This document shows positions 16,171 through 25,601 of a DNA stretch of 33,043 nt, one piece after another (position 1 is the first letter of the stretch; the number at the start of each line of letters is the position of its first letter). The stretch is from an uncultured Pelagibacteraceae bacterium. GTDB lineage: Bacteria > Pseudomonadota > Alphaproteobacteria > Pelagibacterales > Pelagibacteraceae. Position numbers and translations under genes: made by a program. The notes under the pieces were generated by a model, which saw only the letters and a list, made by a program, of their open reading frames with translations, was not told the origin of the DNA and did not search any database. The stretch covers positions 1-33,043 of the forward strand of contig CACOXL010000006.1 in the NCBI GenBank assembly GCA_902631135.1, read 5' to 3'.

Positions 16171-16488
16171 ATGACAGATTTTTCAAAAATTTTAGATAAG
16201 GCAAAAGAACTTGAGAACAAAATGAGAGAAAGCCAAGAAAAAATAAAAAGAATAAAAGCTGAAGGTTTTTCGGGATCAAATTCTGTAAAGGTAATCTTAA
16301 ATGGCGATGGTGAAATGGAAAAGATTGAGATTCAAAATGAAATTTTGAAAGAAGACAAATTGATTATCGAAGATCTAATAGTTGCAGCTCACAACAATGC
16401 AAGAGCTCAATTAAAGACCAAAACCTCAGAGGAGATTTCAAAAACAACTGGTGGATTTGGTATTCCAGGATTTAAATGGCCGCTTTGA
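16171..16488 (+). CDS. YbaB/EbfC nucleoid-associated protein
   Basis: The 105-residue protein has the YbaB/EbfC shape: a Lys/Glu-rich helix (KAKELENKMRESQEKIKRIKAEG), a small beta-sheet with VKVILNGDGEMEKIEI, and a second helix (about 70-90) with DLIVAAHNNARAQL. The C-terminus carries the usual Gly-rich tail (TGGFGIPG). It forms dimers that bind and bridge DNA. The gene lies 7 bp after dnaX and 4 bp before recR, in the widely conserved dnaX-ybaB-recR order, which suggests a repair or nucleoid role linked to RecR. Confidence 0.93.
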   Translation: MTDFSKILDKAKELENKMRESQEKIKRIKAEGFSGSNSVKVILNGDGEMEKIEIQNEILKEDKLIIEDLIVAAHNNARAQLKTKTSEEISKTTGGFGIPGFKWPL

Positions 16489-16492
16489 AATA

Positions 16493-17104
16493 ATGCAAAA
16501 TATCAATGAAATTGAAGATTTAATAAAATTAATTTCTAAATTTCCAGGGCTTGGACCAAAATCAGCTAAGCGCATCGTTCTTAAACTAATTAATAATAAA
16601 GATGAACTTGTAAAACCATTAGTTAATACTCTTGCACAAGTTTATAAAAATATTATTAGATGCAATTCTTGTGGTTCTTTAAAATCTAATTCTGAAGGAT
16701 GCATAAACTGTGAAAATATAAAAGAAAAATTTTATAAGATTTGCGTAGTCGAAGACATTGCAGATCAATGGTCTATCGAAAATTCAAATATATTTAAAGG
16801 TTATTTTCATATTTTAGGAGGAACGATATCTTCAGTGGGTCAAAGAAAAGAAGATTTGTTGATAGGTTCTTTAATTGAAAGAGTGAATAAAGAGAAAATC
16901 GAGGAAGTAATTTTAGCAACTAGTGCTACAGTTGAGGGTCAAACAACCGCCTATTATATTCAAGACAGTTTGAAAAATTGTAAAGTAAAAGTAACTAAAT
17001 TAGCCCAAGGTTTGCCTGTTGGTGGTGAAATAGAAAGTTTAGATGATGGAACTTTATTTTCAGCATTTAAAAATAGATCAAAATTAAATTCAAATTTAAC
17101 TTAA
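16493..17104 (+). CDS. recR: Recombination protein RecR
   Basis: RecR helps RecO/RecF load RecA at gaps. The 203-residue protein has the helix-hairpin-helix [12 protein letters not shown] (about 16-27), a four-cysteine zinc site (C57, C60, C70, C73), a Toprim domain opening at [10 protein letters not shown], and the C-terminal [20 protein letters not shown] use the ATG at 16493, 4 bp after ybaB. An in-frame GTG at 16451 would give 14 non-homologous residues overlapping ybaB. The 3' end overlaps malate synthase on the other strand by 9 bp. Confidence 0.94.
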   Translation: MQNINEIEDLIKLISKFPGLGPKSAKRIVLKLINNKDELVKPLVNTLAQVYKNIIRCNSCGSLKSNSEGCINCENIKEKFYKICVVEDIADQWSIENSNIFKGYFHILGGTISSVGQRKEDLLIGSLIERVNKEKIEEVILATSATVEGQTTAYYIQDSLKNCKVKVTKLAQGLPVGGEIESLDDGTLFSAFKNRSKLNSNLT

Positions 17105-19249
17105 TTTTTTTTCTAGTCTATTTAGATGTAAAAGAGGTTCAGTATAACCAGATGGTTGCTCTTTCCCTTTTAGAATAAGATCACAGGCAGTTTTAAAAGC
17201 TATAGACTTTTCAAAATTATCACTCATTCTAATATAATTTTTATCATTTTTGTTTTGGTCGTCTACGACTCTTGCCATCTCTTTCATTATTTCAATAACT
17301 TGAATTTTTGTTGTTATACCGTGATGTATCCAGTTAGCTATATGTTGAGATGATATCCTCAAAGTCGCCCTATCCTCCATAAGTCCAACATTGTTTATAT
17401 CTGGAACTTTAGAACAACCTATTCCTTGATCAATCCATCTAACCACATAACCTAATAAAGTTTGTGCAGAATTTGATATTTCTGAATTAATTTCGTCTAC
17501 AGACCAATTAGGTCTATTGGCTATTGGTATCGTTAGAAGATCATCTAATTTTGCTGGAGCCCTAGAGGCTAACTTTTTTTGTACATCAAATACATTAACT
17601 TTATGATAATGCAAAGCATGTAATGATGCTGCTGTTGGGGACGGAACCCAGGCACAGTTAGCTCCAGCATTAAGGTGTCCTATTTTTTCATCTAACATTT
17701 TTTTCATTTCATCTGGGGCTGCCCACATTCCTTTTCCTATTTGAGCTTTACCAGAGAAACCACATTTTAATCCTAAATCTACATTGTTATTTTCGTAAGC
17801 TTGTATCCATTTAGAAGATTTCATTTCACCTTTTTTGATCATAGGTCCAGCTTCCATTGAGGTGTGCATCTCATCACCTGTACGATCTAGAAAACCAGTA
17901 TTTTGGAAAACTATACGTTTAGATAAAGCTCTTATACATTCTTTAAGATTAGCGGATGTTCTTCTTTCCTCATCCATTAAACCTACTTTAATTGTGTTTG
18001 GTTTTAATTCTAAAATTTCTTCAACTTTAGTAAAAATTAAATCAGTGAAAGCACATTCATCAGGTCCATGCATTTTAGGTTTTACAATATAAATTGAGCC
18101 AGTTCTTGAGTTCTTTTTTCTTTTTAAATCATGAAGTGCAGCAGCAGAAGTAATGAATGCATCCATAATCCCTTCAGGTACTTCACTACCATCTTTTAAA
18201 AGAATAGAGGGGCTTGTCATGAGATGACCAACATTTCTAATAAGTAATAAACTTCTTCCATGTAATTTTAAACCTTTTCCATCTTTTGAGATGTAACTTC
18301 TGTCTGGGTTTAATTTCCTTTCTAAATTTTTACCATTTTTTTCAAATTGAATTTTTAAATTTCCTTTCATTAATCCTAACCAATTTCTATAGCAAACAAC
18401 TTTATCTTCAGCATCAACTGCGGCCACACTATCTTCGTTATCACAGATAGTTGAAACTGCGGACTCAGCTATTACATCACTAATTCCAGCTATATCATGA
18501 GCAGCACTAAATGCTTTTGGGTTAATGATTATTTCAAAATGTAAATTATTGTTCTTTAATATTATAGCCTCTGGTTTATTTGCATCACCTCTATGACCTA
18601 TGAATTTATTCTTATCTTTGAGTTTATATTCGTAATCGTCTTTCAAGATTATAAGATCTTTATTTATTACTTTTAAACCAGCTATATTTTTCCAACTAGT
18701 TCCATCTATCTCAATATATTTATCAAAAAATTCTCTTACGAATTTAATTACTTCCTGACCACGATTTGGATCATATCTCTCACTACCCCCCTCTTCTGAC
18801 TCAATGATATTAGTTCCATAAAGGCTGTCGTATAAACTTACCCACCTAGCATTAGCTGCATTCAACGCATATCTTGCGTTCATTATTGGAACTACTAATT
18901 GTGGACCAGCAATTTTAGATATTTCATCGTCAACATCTGAAGTTTTAATTTTAAAATCAGGCCCTTCATCTTTCAGATAACCAATATGTTTCAAAAATTC
19001 TTTGTATTCATCAATTTTGATTTCATTACTTTTGTTCTTTTTATGCCATTCATCAATCTTTGTCTGGAGATCTTCACGTATTTTTATCAATTCTTTATTT
19101 TTGGGGGTTAATTCATGAACAGATTTATCAAAACCAGACCAGAATTTTTTAGGTGTAATACCAGTATCTTCTAATAATTCGTTATTAACGAATTTTAACA
19201 ATTCATTCGATACTTTAAGGTTTTCGATTTCTAAATAATTTTTATTCAT
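17096..19249 (-). CDS. glcB: Malate synthase G
   Basis: GlcB condenses glyoxylate with acetyl-CoA to give malate. The 717-residue length marks isoform G. Motifs include [15 protein letters not shown], the active-site stretch [19 protein letters not shown], and [21 protein letters not shown]. The N-terminal [19 protein letters not shown] is also typical. In SAR11 it lets the cell use glyoxylate from glycine or glycolate. Published work on Ca. Pelagibacter ubique describes a glycine riboswitch in front of this gene, but I find none in the 97 bp between it and accA. A weak TTGACT (19285-19280) with a poor -10 is the only promoter hint on this strand. Confidence 0.95.
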   Translation of the reverse strand: MNKNYLEIENLKVSNELLKFVNNELLEDTGITPKKFWSGFDKSVHELTPKNKELIKIREDLQTKIDEWHKKNKSNEIKIDEYKEFLKHIGYLKDEGPDFKIKTSDVDDEISKIAGPQLVVPIMNARYALNAANARWVSLYDSLYGTNIIESEEGGSERYDPNRGQEVIKFVREFFDKYIEIDGTSWKNIAGLKVINKDLIILKDDYEYKLKDKNKFIGHRGDANKPEAIILKNNNLHFEIIINPKAFSAAHDIAGISDVIAESAVSTICDNEDSVAAVDAEDKVVCYRNWLGLMKGNLKIQFEKNGKNLERKLNPDRSYISKDGKGLKLHGRSLLLIRNVGHLMTSPSILLKDGSEVPEGIMDAFITSAAALHDLKRKKNSRTGSIYIVKPKMHGPDECAFTDLIFTKVEEILELKPNTIKVGLMDEERRTSANLKECIRALSKRIVFQNTGFLDRTGDEMHTSMEAGPMIKKGEMKSSKWIQAYENNNVDLGLKCGFSGKAQIGKGMWAAPDEMKKMLDEKIGHLNAGANCAWVPSPTAASLHALHYHKVNVFDVQKKLASRAPAKLDDLLTIPIANRPNWSVDEINSEISNSAQTLLGYVVRWIDQGIGCSKVPDINNVGLMEDRATLRISSQHIANWIHHGITTKIQVIEIMKEMARVVDDQNKNDKNYIRMSDNFEKSIAFKTACDLILKGKEQPSGYTEPLLHLNRLEKKLS

Positions 19250-19300
19250 ACTAAATTTTTAAAACTACAGTAAAATTAAGTCAAATACTTAATAGAAGCA

Positions 19301-19328
19301 TTGACATTTTGTTGTCATTTTTCATAAT
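19301..19328 (+). promoter_or_regulatory. Probable accA promoter with an overlapping inverted repeat
   Basis: TTGACA at 19301-19306 and CATAAT at 19323-19328 are 16 bp apart on the plus strand, placing a start near 19335, about 12 nt before the accA ATG. An inverted repeat TGACA-N6-TGTCA (19302-19317) covers the -35 box and could be an operator for a dimeric regulator or chance. It also lies upstream of glcB on the other strand. Confidence 0.5.
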
Positions 19329-19346
19329 TAAAAAGAATAACTTTAA

Positions 19347-20444
19347 ATGAAAAACTATCTTAATTTTGAAACTGAAATAAAAAATTTAGAGTCTGAACTC
19401 GAACAACTAAAGGATCCTTTTAATCAAAACGGTCTATCAGAGGTAAACACTCAAAAAATTTCAAAATTACAGTTTCAAATTGATGAAAAATTGAAATCAG
19501 TTTATTCAAATTTAGATCCATGGCAGACGACGATGGTTGCAAGACATGATGACAGACCAAAGTCAAAATTTTTTATTGATAATTTGTTTGAGGATTTTAC
19601 CCCTTTATCAGGGGACAGATTTTATGGTGAAGATCAATCGGTTTTAGCTGGTTTTGCAAAATTTAATGGAGAGTCAGTATTAGTTATTGGTCAGGAAAAA
19701 GGTGATGATCTAAATAGTAGAATAAAAAGAAATTTTGGGATGATGAGACCAGAAGGCTATCGAAAGACAATCAGATTAATGGAACTTGCAGATAGATTTA
19801 ATATTCCCATAATCACTTTTATCGACACACCAGGCGCATATCCAGGAGTTGGCGCAGAAGAAAGAGGTCAGGCAGAAGCAATTGCAAAATCAATAGAGTG
19901 CTGCATGAAATTAAAAGTTCCAACTTTAGGAATAATAATTGGAGAAGGTGGTTCTGGAGGTGCTATCGCACTAGCTTCTTCTAGTAAAGTTGTAATGTTA
20001 GAGAATGCAATTTACTCTGTAATTTCACCAGAAGGATGTGCAACAATATTATGGCGAGACCCAAAAAAAATGCTTGATGCTGCAAAAGCCATGAAGTTGT
20101 CAGCAAAAGATTTATTAGAGTTAGAAATTATTGATGAAATCATTTCTGAGCCGGTTGGAGGGGCTCATAGAGATCGAGATTTAATTTTAAATAATATTAA
20201 GAACTCAATTAAAAAAAATTTGAATTATTTTAAATCAATGACATCAGATGAGATTTATAATGAAAGGAAGAATAAATTTCTAAAAATTGGAAGAGGAAAA
20301 GGGTTCATGAGCGATGTAGAACAATTAAGTTCATTAAAAGTTAAAGAAAATAATTTAAAAAATTTTTTTATTTCAAATAAAAATCTTATTATTTCTATAG
20401 GGGTATTTTTAGCTGTTTTAATTTCTTTAATGTTTTTTTTATAA
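19347..20444 (+). CDS. accA: Acetyl-CoA carboxylase carboxyltransferase subunit alpha, with C-terminal membrane helix
   Basis: AccA with AccD moves the carboxyl group from biotin to acetyl-CoA, the committed step of fatty-acid synthesis. Residues 1 to about 320 are a normal AccA: an N-terminal helical region, FGMMRPEGYRKTIRLM, the TPGAYPGVGAEERGQAEAIA segment, IIGEGGSGGAIALA, and YSVISPEGCATILW. Family members usually stop about here (E. coli 319). This protein runs to 365. The 45-residue tail begins at an internal Met (MSDVEQL) and ends with a 19-residue hydrophobic stretch (347-365) after FISNKN, reading as a single membrane helix at the extreme C-terminus. The 3' end overlaps secA by 6 bp. 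Confidence 0.95.
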   Translation: MKNYLNFETEIKNLESELEQLKDPFNQNGLSEVNTQKISKLQFQIDEKLKSVYSNLDPWQTTMVARHDDRPKSKFFIDNLFEDFTPLSGDRFYGEDQSVLAGFAKFNGESVLVIGQEKGDDLNSRIKRNFGMMRPEGYRKTIRLMELADRFNIPIITFIDTPGAYPGVGAEERGQAEAIAKSIECCMKLKVPTLGIIIGEGGSGGAIALASSSKVVMLENAIYSVISPEGCATILWRDPKKMLDAAKAMKLSAKDLLELEIIDEIISEPVGGAHRDRDLILNNIKNSIKKNLNYFKSMTSDEIYNERKNKFLKIGRGKGFMSDVEQLSSLKVKENNLKNFFISNKNLIISIGVFLAVLISLMFFL

Positions 20445-22979
20445 AGACGCACCACAACAATGTTTGTATTTTTTTCCTGAACCACAAAAACAAGGCTCAT
20501 TTCTCCTCATTTTTTTTCCAATATATTTTGGATCTATCTTTGTTTCTTTAATTTCCTCATTAGGTTTTTCGACTATCTTTAAATTCATTAAGATAGTTAC
20601 GTAGTCTAATTTTAACTTATTTAATAAATTTTCAAAAAGTTCAAAAGCTTCTTTTTTGTATTCAATTAAAGGATCTCTTTGGCCATAAGATCTCAATCCA
20701 ATTACCTGTCTTAATTGTTCTAAATATTGTATGTGGGATTTCCAATTTAAATCAATAGATTGTAAAAAAATTCTTTTTTCTATTTCTTTAGCTTGGGTCT
20801 CACCTAGTAATTTAATTCTATCATTTCTTGTTTCTTTGAATTTATCAATTATTTTTTCTTTTAATATTTTATCACTATCAGAAAGAAGGATTTTAAATTC
20901 TGACTCTTCAAAGTTTTTACCTAGAATAGATTTCAATTTATTATCAAAATCTTTATTTTTAGGATTAGATAGTTTTTCGATCTTTAATTTAATTAGGTTA
21001 TCTAATATTTCCTCCAAAAAATCTTCTGAATATTCAAATATTTTATCACTATTCATCGCCTCGTCTCTTTGAGAAAAAATTACATGTCTTTGATCATTTA
21101 AAACATTGTCAAATTTTATTAATGTTTTTCTAATATCAAAGTTTCTAGCTTCTACTTTTTGTTGTGCTCTTTCCAGTGCTTTATTTATCCATGGATGATC
21201 AATACTTTCACCATCTTTTAAACCTAATTTTTCAAGAATATTATTCATGGACTCTGATCCAAATATTCTCATCAAGTCATCTTCAAGGCTTACATAAAAA
21301 ATTGAACTACCTTCATCACCTTGACGCCCGGATCTTCCTCTAGCTTGATTATCAACTCTTCTAGACTCCATTCTTTCGGTACCGATAACAAATAATCCTC
21401 CCATAGATTTAATTTGATCTTTGTTATTCTTTAATTGTTCTTCGGGAATAGATCCTTTCTTCCCACCTAATTGAATATCTACTCCTCTACCCGAAATACT
21501 TGTAGTAATTATTACCGAGTCTTTCTTACCTGCATTAGCAATTATTTCCGCTTCATTTTCATGATTTTTTGCGTTTAAAACAACATGATTTATTTTTTCT
21601 TTTTTTAAAAAATCTGAATATATTTCTGATTTGTTTACACTTGATGTAAAAACTAATAGTGGTTGACCTTTTTTATGACAATCAGTAATTTTTTTTATGA
21701 TTGCAATATTCTTTTCTTTTTCAGTTCTAAAAATTTGATCATTTAAATCATTTCTTATCATTTTTTTATTCGTAGGAATTATAATGACTGGTAATTTGTA
21801 GATTTCAAAAAATTCTTCAGCCTCAGTAGCAGCCGTTCCGGTACATCCAGAAATTTTCTTATAAAGTTTAAAATAATTTTGGTAGGTAATTGATGCTAGA
21901 GTTTGATTCTCTGCTTGTATTTCAATTTTTTCTTTTGCTTCAAGTGCCTGATGCAATCCATCTCCAAATCTTCTGCCCTCAAGAATTCTGCCAGTGAGTT
22001 CATCTATTATCTTTAGGCTGTTTTCTTGTACTATATAATCCTTACCTTTTTTAAATAAATGGTTAGCTCGCAAAGCCTGATTTACATGATGTACTAAATT
22101 TAGATTTTCTGGATCATAAAAGTTTTCATTTTTTAAAATTCCAGCTTTGCTTAAAAATTTTTCAATATTGTTTATACCCTCATTGGTTAAAAGAACATTT
22201 TTGTCTTTTTCATCAACCTCATAGTCATTATCATTTAAATTTTTTATAAATTTATCAATTACAATATATTGATTTGTTTTATCCTCTGCTGCCCCAGATA
22301 TTACTAGAGGTGTACGAGCCTCATCGATTAAACAAGAATCTATTTCGTCTACTATTGAAAAAAAATGTCCTCTTTGAACTTTTTCATCTATAGAATATTT
22401 CATGTTGTCTCTGAGATAATCAAATCCAAGTTCACTATTAGTCGCGTAAGTGATATCACAATTATAATTTTTCTTTCTATCAAAATCATTTTGATCATTG
22501 TTTATAAATCCCGAACTCAAGCCTAGAAAATTATATATTTGACCCATTTCTTGAGAATCTCTTTTTGCTAAATAGTCATTTACAGTTACAATGTGCACAC
22601 CTTTTTCTTGTAAGGCATTCAAATAAGCAGCAAGAGTAATAGTTAGTGTTTTACCTTCACCTGTTCTCATTTCTGCAATTTTTGACTCATGTAATGTGAC
22701 GCCCCCAATTAATTGCACATCGAAATGACGTTCATTTCTTGTTCTTTTTGCAGCTTCTCTTACTAAAGCAAAAGCCTCAGGCAACAATTCATCAAGTGAA
22801 GAACCTTTTTTGATTTTTTCCTTAAATTCCAATGTTTTTTTTGGAAAATCATCATCTTTTAAATCTTTTACTTTTTCCTCATTTAAGTTAATTTTTTTAA
22901 CTATTTTTCCTATTCTATCTAGCTCTCTCTGATTATTAGATTTGATGAATTTTGTAAGAAAGTTAATAGGATTTAACAT
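20439..22979 (-). CDS. secA: Preprotein translocase ATPase SecA
   Basis: SecA drives proteins through SecYEG using ATP. The 846-residue protein has Walker A TGEGKT (106-111) after the Q-motif region, VDEIDSCLIDEARTPLVISG (helicase motif II), the helicase motif VI segment GRSGRQGDEGSS, and a C-terminal zinc site with C830, C832, C841 and C842 in the SEC-C tail that contacts SecB and lipids. It is monocistronic and divergent from argJ with 65 bp between them. The parvulin-type gene often placed between secA and argJ in alphaproteobacteria is absent. Confidence 0.97.
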   Translation of the reverse strand: MLNPINFLTKFIKSNNQRELDRIGKIVKKINLNEEKVKDLKDDDFPKKTLEFKEKIKKGSSLDELLPEAFALVREAAKRTRNERHFDVQLIGGVTLHESKIAEMRTGEGKTLTITLAAYLNALQEKGVHIVTVNDYLAKRDSQEMGQIYNFLGLSSGFINNDQNDFDRKKNYNCDITYATNSELGFDYLRDNMKYSIDEKVQRGHFFSIVDEIDSCLIDEARTPLVISGAAEDKTNQYIVIDKFIKNLNDNDYEVDEKDKNVLLTNEGINNIEKFLSKAGILKNENFYDPENLNLVHHVNQALRANHLFKKGKDYIVQENSLKIIDELTGRILEGRRFGDGLHQALEAKEKIEIQAENQTLASITYQNYFKLYKKISGCTGTAATEAEEFFEIYKLPVIIIPTNKKMIRNDLNDQIFRTEKEKNIAIIKKITDCHKKGQPLLVFTSSVNKSEIYSDFLKKEKINHVVLNAKNHENEAEIIANAGKKDSVIITTSISGRGVDIQLGGKKGSIPEEQLKNNKDQIKSMGGLFVIGTERMESRRVDNQARGRSGRQGDEGSSIFYVSLEDDLMRIFGSESMNNILEKLGLKDGESIDHPWINKALERAQQKVEARNFDIRKTLIKFDNVLNDQRHVIFSQRDEAMNSDKIFEYSEDFLEEILDNLIKLKIEKLSNPKNKDFDNKLKSILGKNFEESEFKILLSDSDKILKEKIIDKFKETRNDRIKLLGETQAKEIEKRIFLQSIDLNWKSHIQYLEQLRQVIGLRSYGQRDPLIEYKKEAFELFENLLNKLKLDYVTILMNLKIVEKPNEEIKETKIDPKYIGKKMRRNEPCFCGSGKKYKHCCGASL

Positions 22980-23044
22980 TAGTTTTTGATTTATTATTTA
23001 CTTATAACCTTTAATATAATTATAAAATAAATATTTTAAATACT

Positions 23045-24346
23045 ATGGGTATAAATTTAACAAATTTCCTGTCTTCTAAATCAAAAAACAAGAGAATGGC
23101 GGAGTTTCAAGACCTAGATCATATTGATGGTGTTTCAATTTCAACAGTGAGTGCAGATTTATACGACAATCCAAGAGATGATTTAGTAATGTTTTATTTT
23201 AGAGAGGGCGCGAATTATGCCTCTGTATATACGCAATCAAAATTAATTTCAGAGAATATCAAATGGAATTTGAATCAAAAAGTACAGAAAATTTTTGCTT
23301 TAATGGTTAACACCAGAAATGCTAATTGTTTTACTGGGAAGCTAGGGTATAAAAGCTTGCAAAAAATTGCTGAAGATATTTCAAGCAAATTATCAGAAAA
23401 ACAAAAAGAGGACGAAAGTAATCCAATTAAAATAAGACCCAAAGAAATAATTTTTGGATGTACTGGTACTATAGGTGAAATTTTTCCAGAGGAAAAGATA
23501 AGGAATAAAATCAACGAATTAATTGATAAAATTAAATATACGCAAAATAAGTATATTTGGATGAAAGCTGCGCTAGGTATAATGACTACAGATACACAGC
23601 CAAAAATGGCTATGGAAGAATGCCATATTGGAAATAGTAGAATTAAAATATTTGGTATCGCAAAAGGCTCAGGAATGATTCAACCTAATATGGCAACGAC
23701 ATTGGGTTATATTTTCACTGATGCTGATATTCCTAATAATATTTTAAAAAAACTTCTTCAAAAAAATGTATTAACGACATTTAATGCGATTACATGTGAT
23801 AGTGATACAAGCACAAATGATATGGTTTCAATTTTTTCAACTGCAAAAATTAAGCATGCAAAGTTAAATAATATATATGATGAGAAGTTAAACGAATTTG
23901 ATCTTGCTTTAAATAAGGTTTTATTAAATTTAGCTAAAAGAGTTGTGGCTGATGGCGAAGGTGCTTCAAAGTTTATAACTATAAATGTAAGAAATTGTAA
24001 AACTGAAGGTGATGCCAAAAAAATTGCATTCTCTATTGCTAATTCTCCATTAGTAAAAACTGCAATAGCAGGTGAGGATCCTAACTGGGGACGAATTATC
24101 ATGGCTATAGGAAAGGCAGGAGTTACAATTGATATTGAAAAATTTTCCGTAAAATTTGGTGACTCAATGATTATTGCAAATGGAAAATTGGATAATAATT
24201 ATAATGAGGATCAAGTGTCGGAATATATGAAAGGTGGCAATATTAATATATCTATTGATATTTCTAGTGGCTCAAAAAGTTTTACAGCCTACACAATGGA
24301 TTTAACAAAAAAATATATAGAAATTAATGCAGATTATAGAAGCTGA
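23045..24346 (+). CDS. argJ: Bifunctional glutamate N-acetyltransferase / N-acetylglutamate synthase
   Basis: ArgJ transfers the acetyl group from N-acetylornithine to glutamate, closing the arginine cycle, and in bifunctional forms can also use acetyl-CoA. The 433-residue proprotein carries the autocleavage site in MATTLGY with T218 as the expected nucleophile, the motifs FGCTGTIGE, MTTDTQPK, CDSDTSTNDM, DGEGASKF and GEDPNWGR, and the conserved C-terminus INADYRS. Whether it is mono- or bifunctional cannot be decided from motifs. It sits 40 bp upstream of the DUF1178 gene and works with argD and argF earlier in the window. Confidence 0.95.
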   Translation: MGINLTNFLSSKSKNKRMAEFQDLDHIDGVSISTVSADLYDNPRDDLVMFYFREGANYASVYTQSKLISENIKWNLNQKVQKIFALMVNTRNANCFTGKLGYKSLQKIAEDISSKLSEKQKEDESNPIKIRPKEIIFGCTGTIGEIFPEEKIRNKINELIDKIKYTQNKYIWMKAALGIMTTDTQPKMAMEECHIGNSRIKIFGIAKGSGMIQPNMATTLGYIFTDADIPNNILKKLLQKNVLTTFNAITCDSDTSTNDMVSIFSTAKIKHAKLNNIYDEKLNEFDLALNKVLLNLAKRVVADGEGASKFITINVRNCKTEGDAKKIAFSIANSPLVKTAIAGEDPNWGRIIMAIGKAGVTIDIEKFSVKFGDSMIIANGKLDNNYNEDQVSEYMKGGNINISIDISSGSKSFTAYTMDLTKKYIEINADYRS

Positions 24347-24386
24347 ATATATTGAATTTTTTAAAAGTTTTATTAAATAGAAACTA

Positions 24387-24809
24387 ATGATTAAATATAG
24401 ATTAATTTGCAAAAACTGTAATTTATCCTTTGATAGTTGGTTTGCTTCATCTTTCGAGTATGAAAAGCTAAAAACAAAAAAGTTTTTAAGTTGCCATTAC
24501 TGTGATTCAAAAAAAATTGAAAAAACTTTAATGGCACCAAAAATATTAAGTAAAACAAAAAAAGTTAACGAAAAAAAATTGAAATTAAATCAAATTAATG
24601 AAAAAATTAAAGAATATCAAAAATTTATTAAAGATAATTTTGAATATGTTGGTGATAACTTTACTTACGAGGCAAGATCTATTCACTATAATAAAAAAAA
24701 AAAAGAAAAAAATATTTACGGTACGGCTTCAAATGAGGAAATAAAAGAGCTTAAAGAAGAAGGTATTGAAACAGAGGTAATACCTTGGATAGAGAATAAA
24801 AATAATTAA
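24387..24809 (+). CDS. DUF1178 family protein
   Basis: This 140-residue protein of unknown function opens with MIKYRLICKNCNLSFDSWFASSFEYEKL, followed by CHYCDSKKIEKTLMAP. That makes a probable zinc ribbon with two Cys-x2-Cys pairs (C9/C12 and C36/C39), the DUF1178 hallmark. The first pair is often degenerate in the family but intact here. The rest is Lys-rich and probably helical, ending in EGIETEVIPW, also conserved. An A12 run lies at 24693-24704. The stop overlaps the ubiG stop on the other strand through a shared TTAA. Confidence 0.85.
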   Translation: MIKYRLICKNCNLSFDSWFASSFEYEKLKTKKFLSCHYCDSKKIEKTLMAPKILSKTKKVNEKKLKLNQINEKIKEYQKFIKDNFEYVGDNFTYEARSIHYNKKKKEKNIYGTASNEEIKELKEEGIETEVIPWIENKNN

Positions 24810-25534
24810 TTTTTTATAAATTTACCTATATAATTAATTGACTGATCATTGCTAATTTTCCATTCATCTTTAATTAAATTAAATTTCATGCCTACTAAAT
24901 TTTCTAGTTTAAGATTATTTTTATCCTGTATTCTGATCAACTCATCTGGTGGTACAAATTTTTCCCAGTCATGAGTACCGATAGGTAGCCATCTTAAAAT
25001 ATATTCGGCACCTATTATTGCAAATAAATAAGATTTTAATGTTCTATTTATTGTTGCAACAAACATAATACCATTTTTCTTTAAAAGTTTTGAGCATGAC
25101 TCTAAAAAAAAATTTATATCTTCGACATGCTCAACAATTTCCATATTGAGTATTACATCAAATTTAGTTTCAGTTTTAAAATTTTCAGGAGATGCACATT
25201 TATAATCAATATTAAGATTATTTTTTTTTGCATGTAATTTGGCAATACTAATATTTCTTTCTGAGGCATCAATACCAAATACTTGAGCTCCTAATCTACA
25301 CATTGGTTCTGATAATAGCCCACCTCCACAACCAATATCCAATATCCTAACATTATCTAAAGGTTTATTAATATTATTTAACTTAAAAGAATTAATAATG
25401 TTCTCTTTTATGTATGAAATCCTTATAGGATTAAATTTATGTAATGGTTTAAATTTACCTTCAGGATTCCACCATTCTTCAGCAATTTTGGAAAATTTTT
25501 CTATTTCTTTTTTATTTATTGTGTTATTTTTCAT
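24806..25534 (-). CDS. ubiG: Ubiquinone biosynthesis O-methyltransferase
   Basis: UbiG performs both O-methylations of the ubiquinone head group with SAM. The 242-residue protein shows the N-terminal EIEKFSKIAEEWWNPEGKFKPLHKFNPIR signature, the SAM motif LDIGCGGGLLSEPMCRLGAQVFGIDAS, NMEIVEHVED, and the late segment GTHDWEKFVPPDEL. It is monocistronic and divergent from lysC with 67 bp between the starts. The ubiG-lysC neighbourhood is conserved in alphaproteobacteria. Confidence 0.95.
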   Translation of the reverse strand: MKNNTINKKEIEKFSKIAEEWWNPEGKFKPLHKFNPIRISYIKENIINSFKLNNINKPLDNVRILDIGCGGGLLSEPMCRLGAQVFGIDASERNISIAKLHAKKNNLNIDYKCASPENFKTETKFDVILNMEIVEHVEDINFFLESCSKLLKKNGIMFVATINRTLKSYLFAIIGAEYILRWLPIGTHDWEKFVPPDELIRIQDKNNLKLENLVGMKFNLIKDEWKISNDQSINYIGKFIKN

Positions 25535-25601
25535 TAGTAAGTTGACTTTATATTCAACATGTATTTATTCAATATTTTTTAATTTTTTGAGATAATCTAT
25601 C

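Noticed and set aside
16451-16492. GTG start extending recR into ybaB
   Set aside because: The extra residues do not resemble RecR N-termini; the ATG at 16493 gives the usual length and a 4 bp gap.
17835-18092. Open frames on the strand opposite glcB, rpsA, secA and other genes
   Set aside because: They lie entirely inside well-supported genes with strong motifs and have no recognisable domains; AT-rich codon use leaves opposite frames open by chance.
24693-24704. A12 run in the DUF1178 gene (and A12 in argF at 11955-11966) as frameshift signals
   Set aside because: Neither is at a domain boundary with a meaningful alternative product; long A runs are expected at this base composition.
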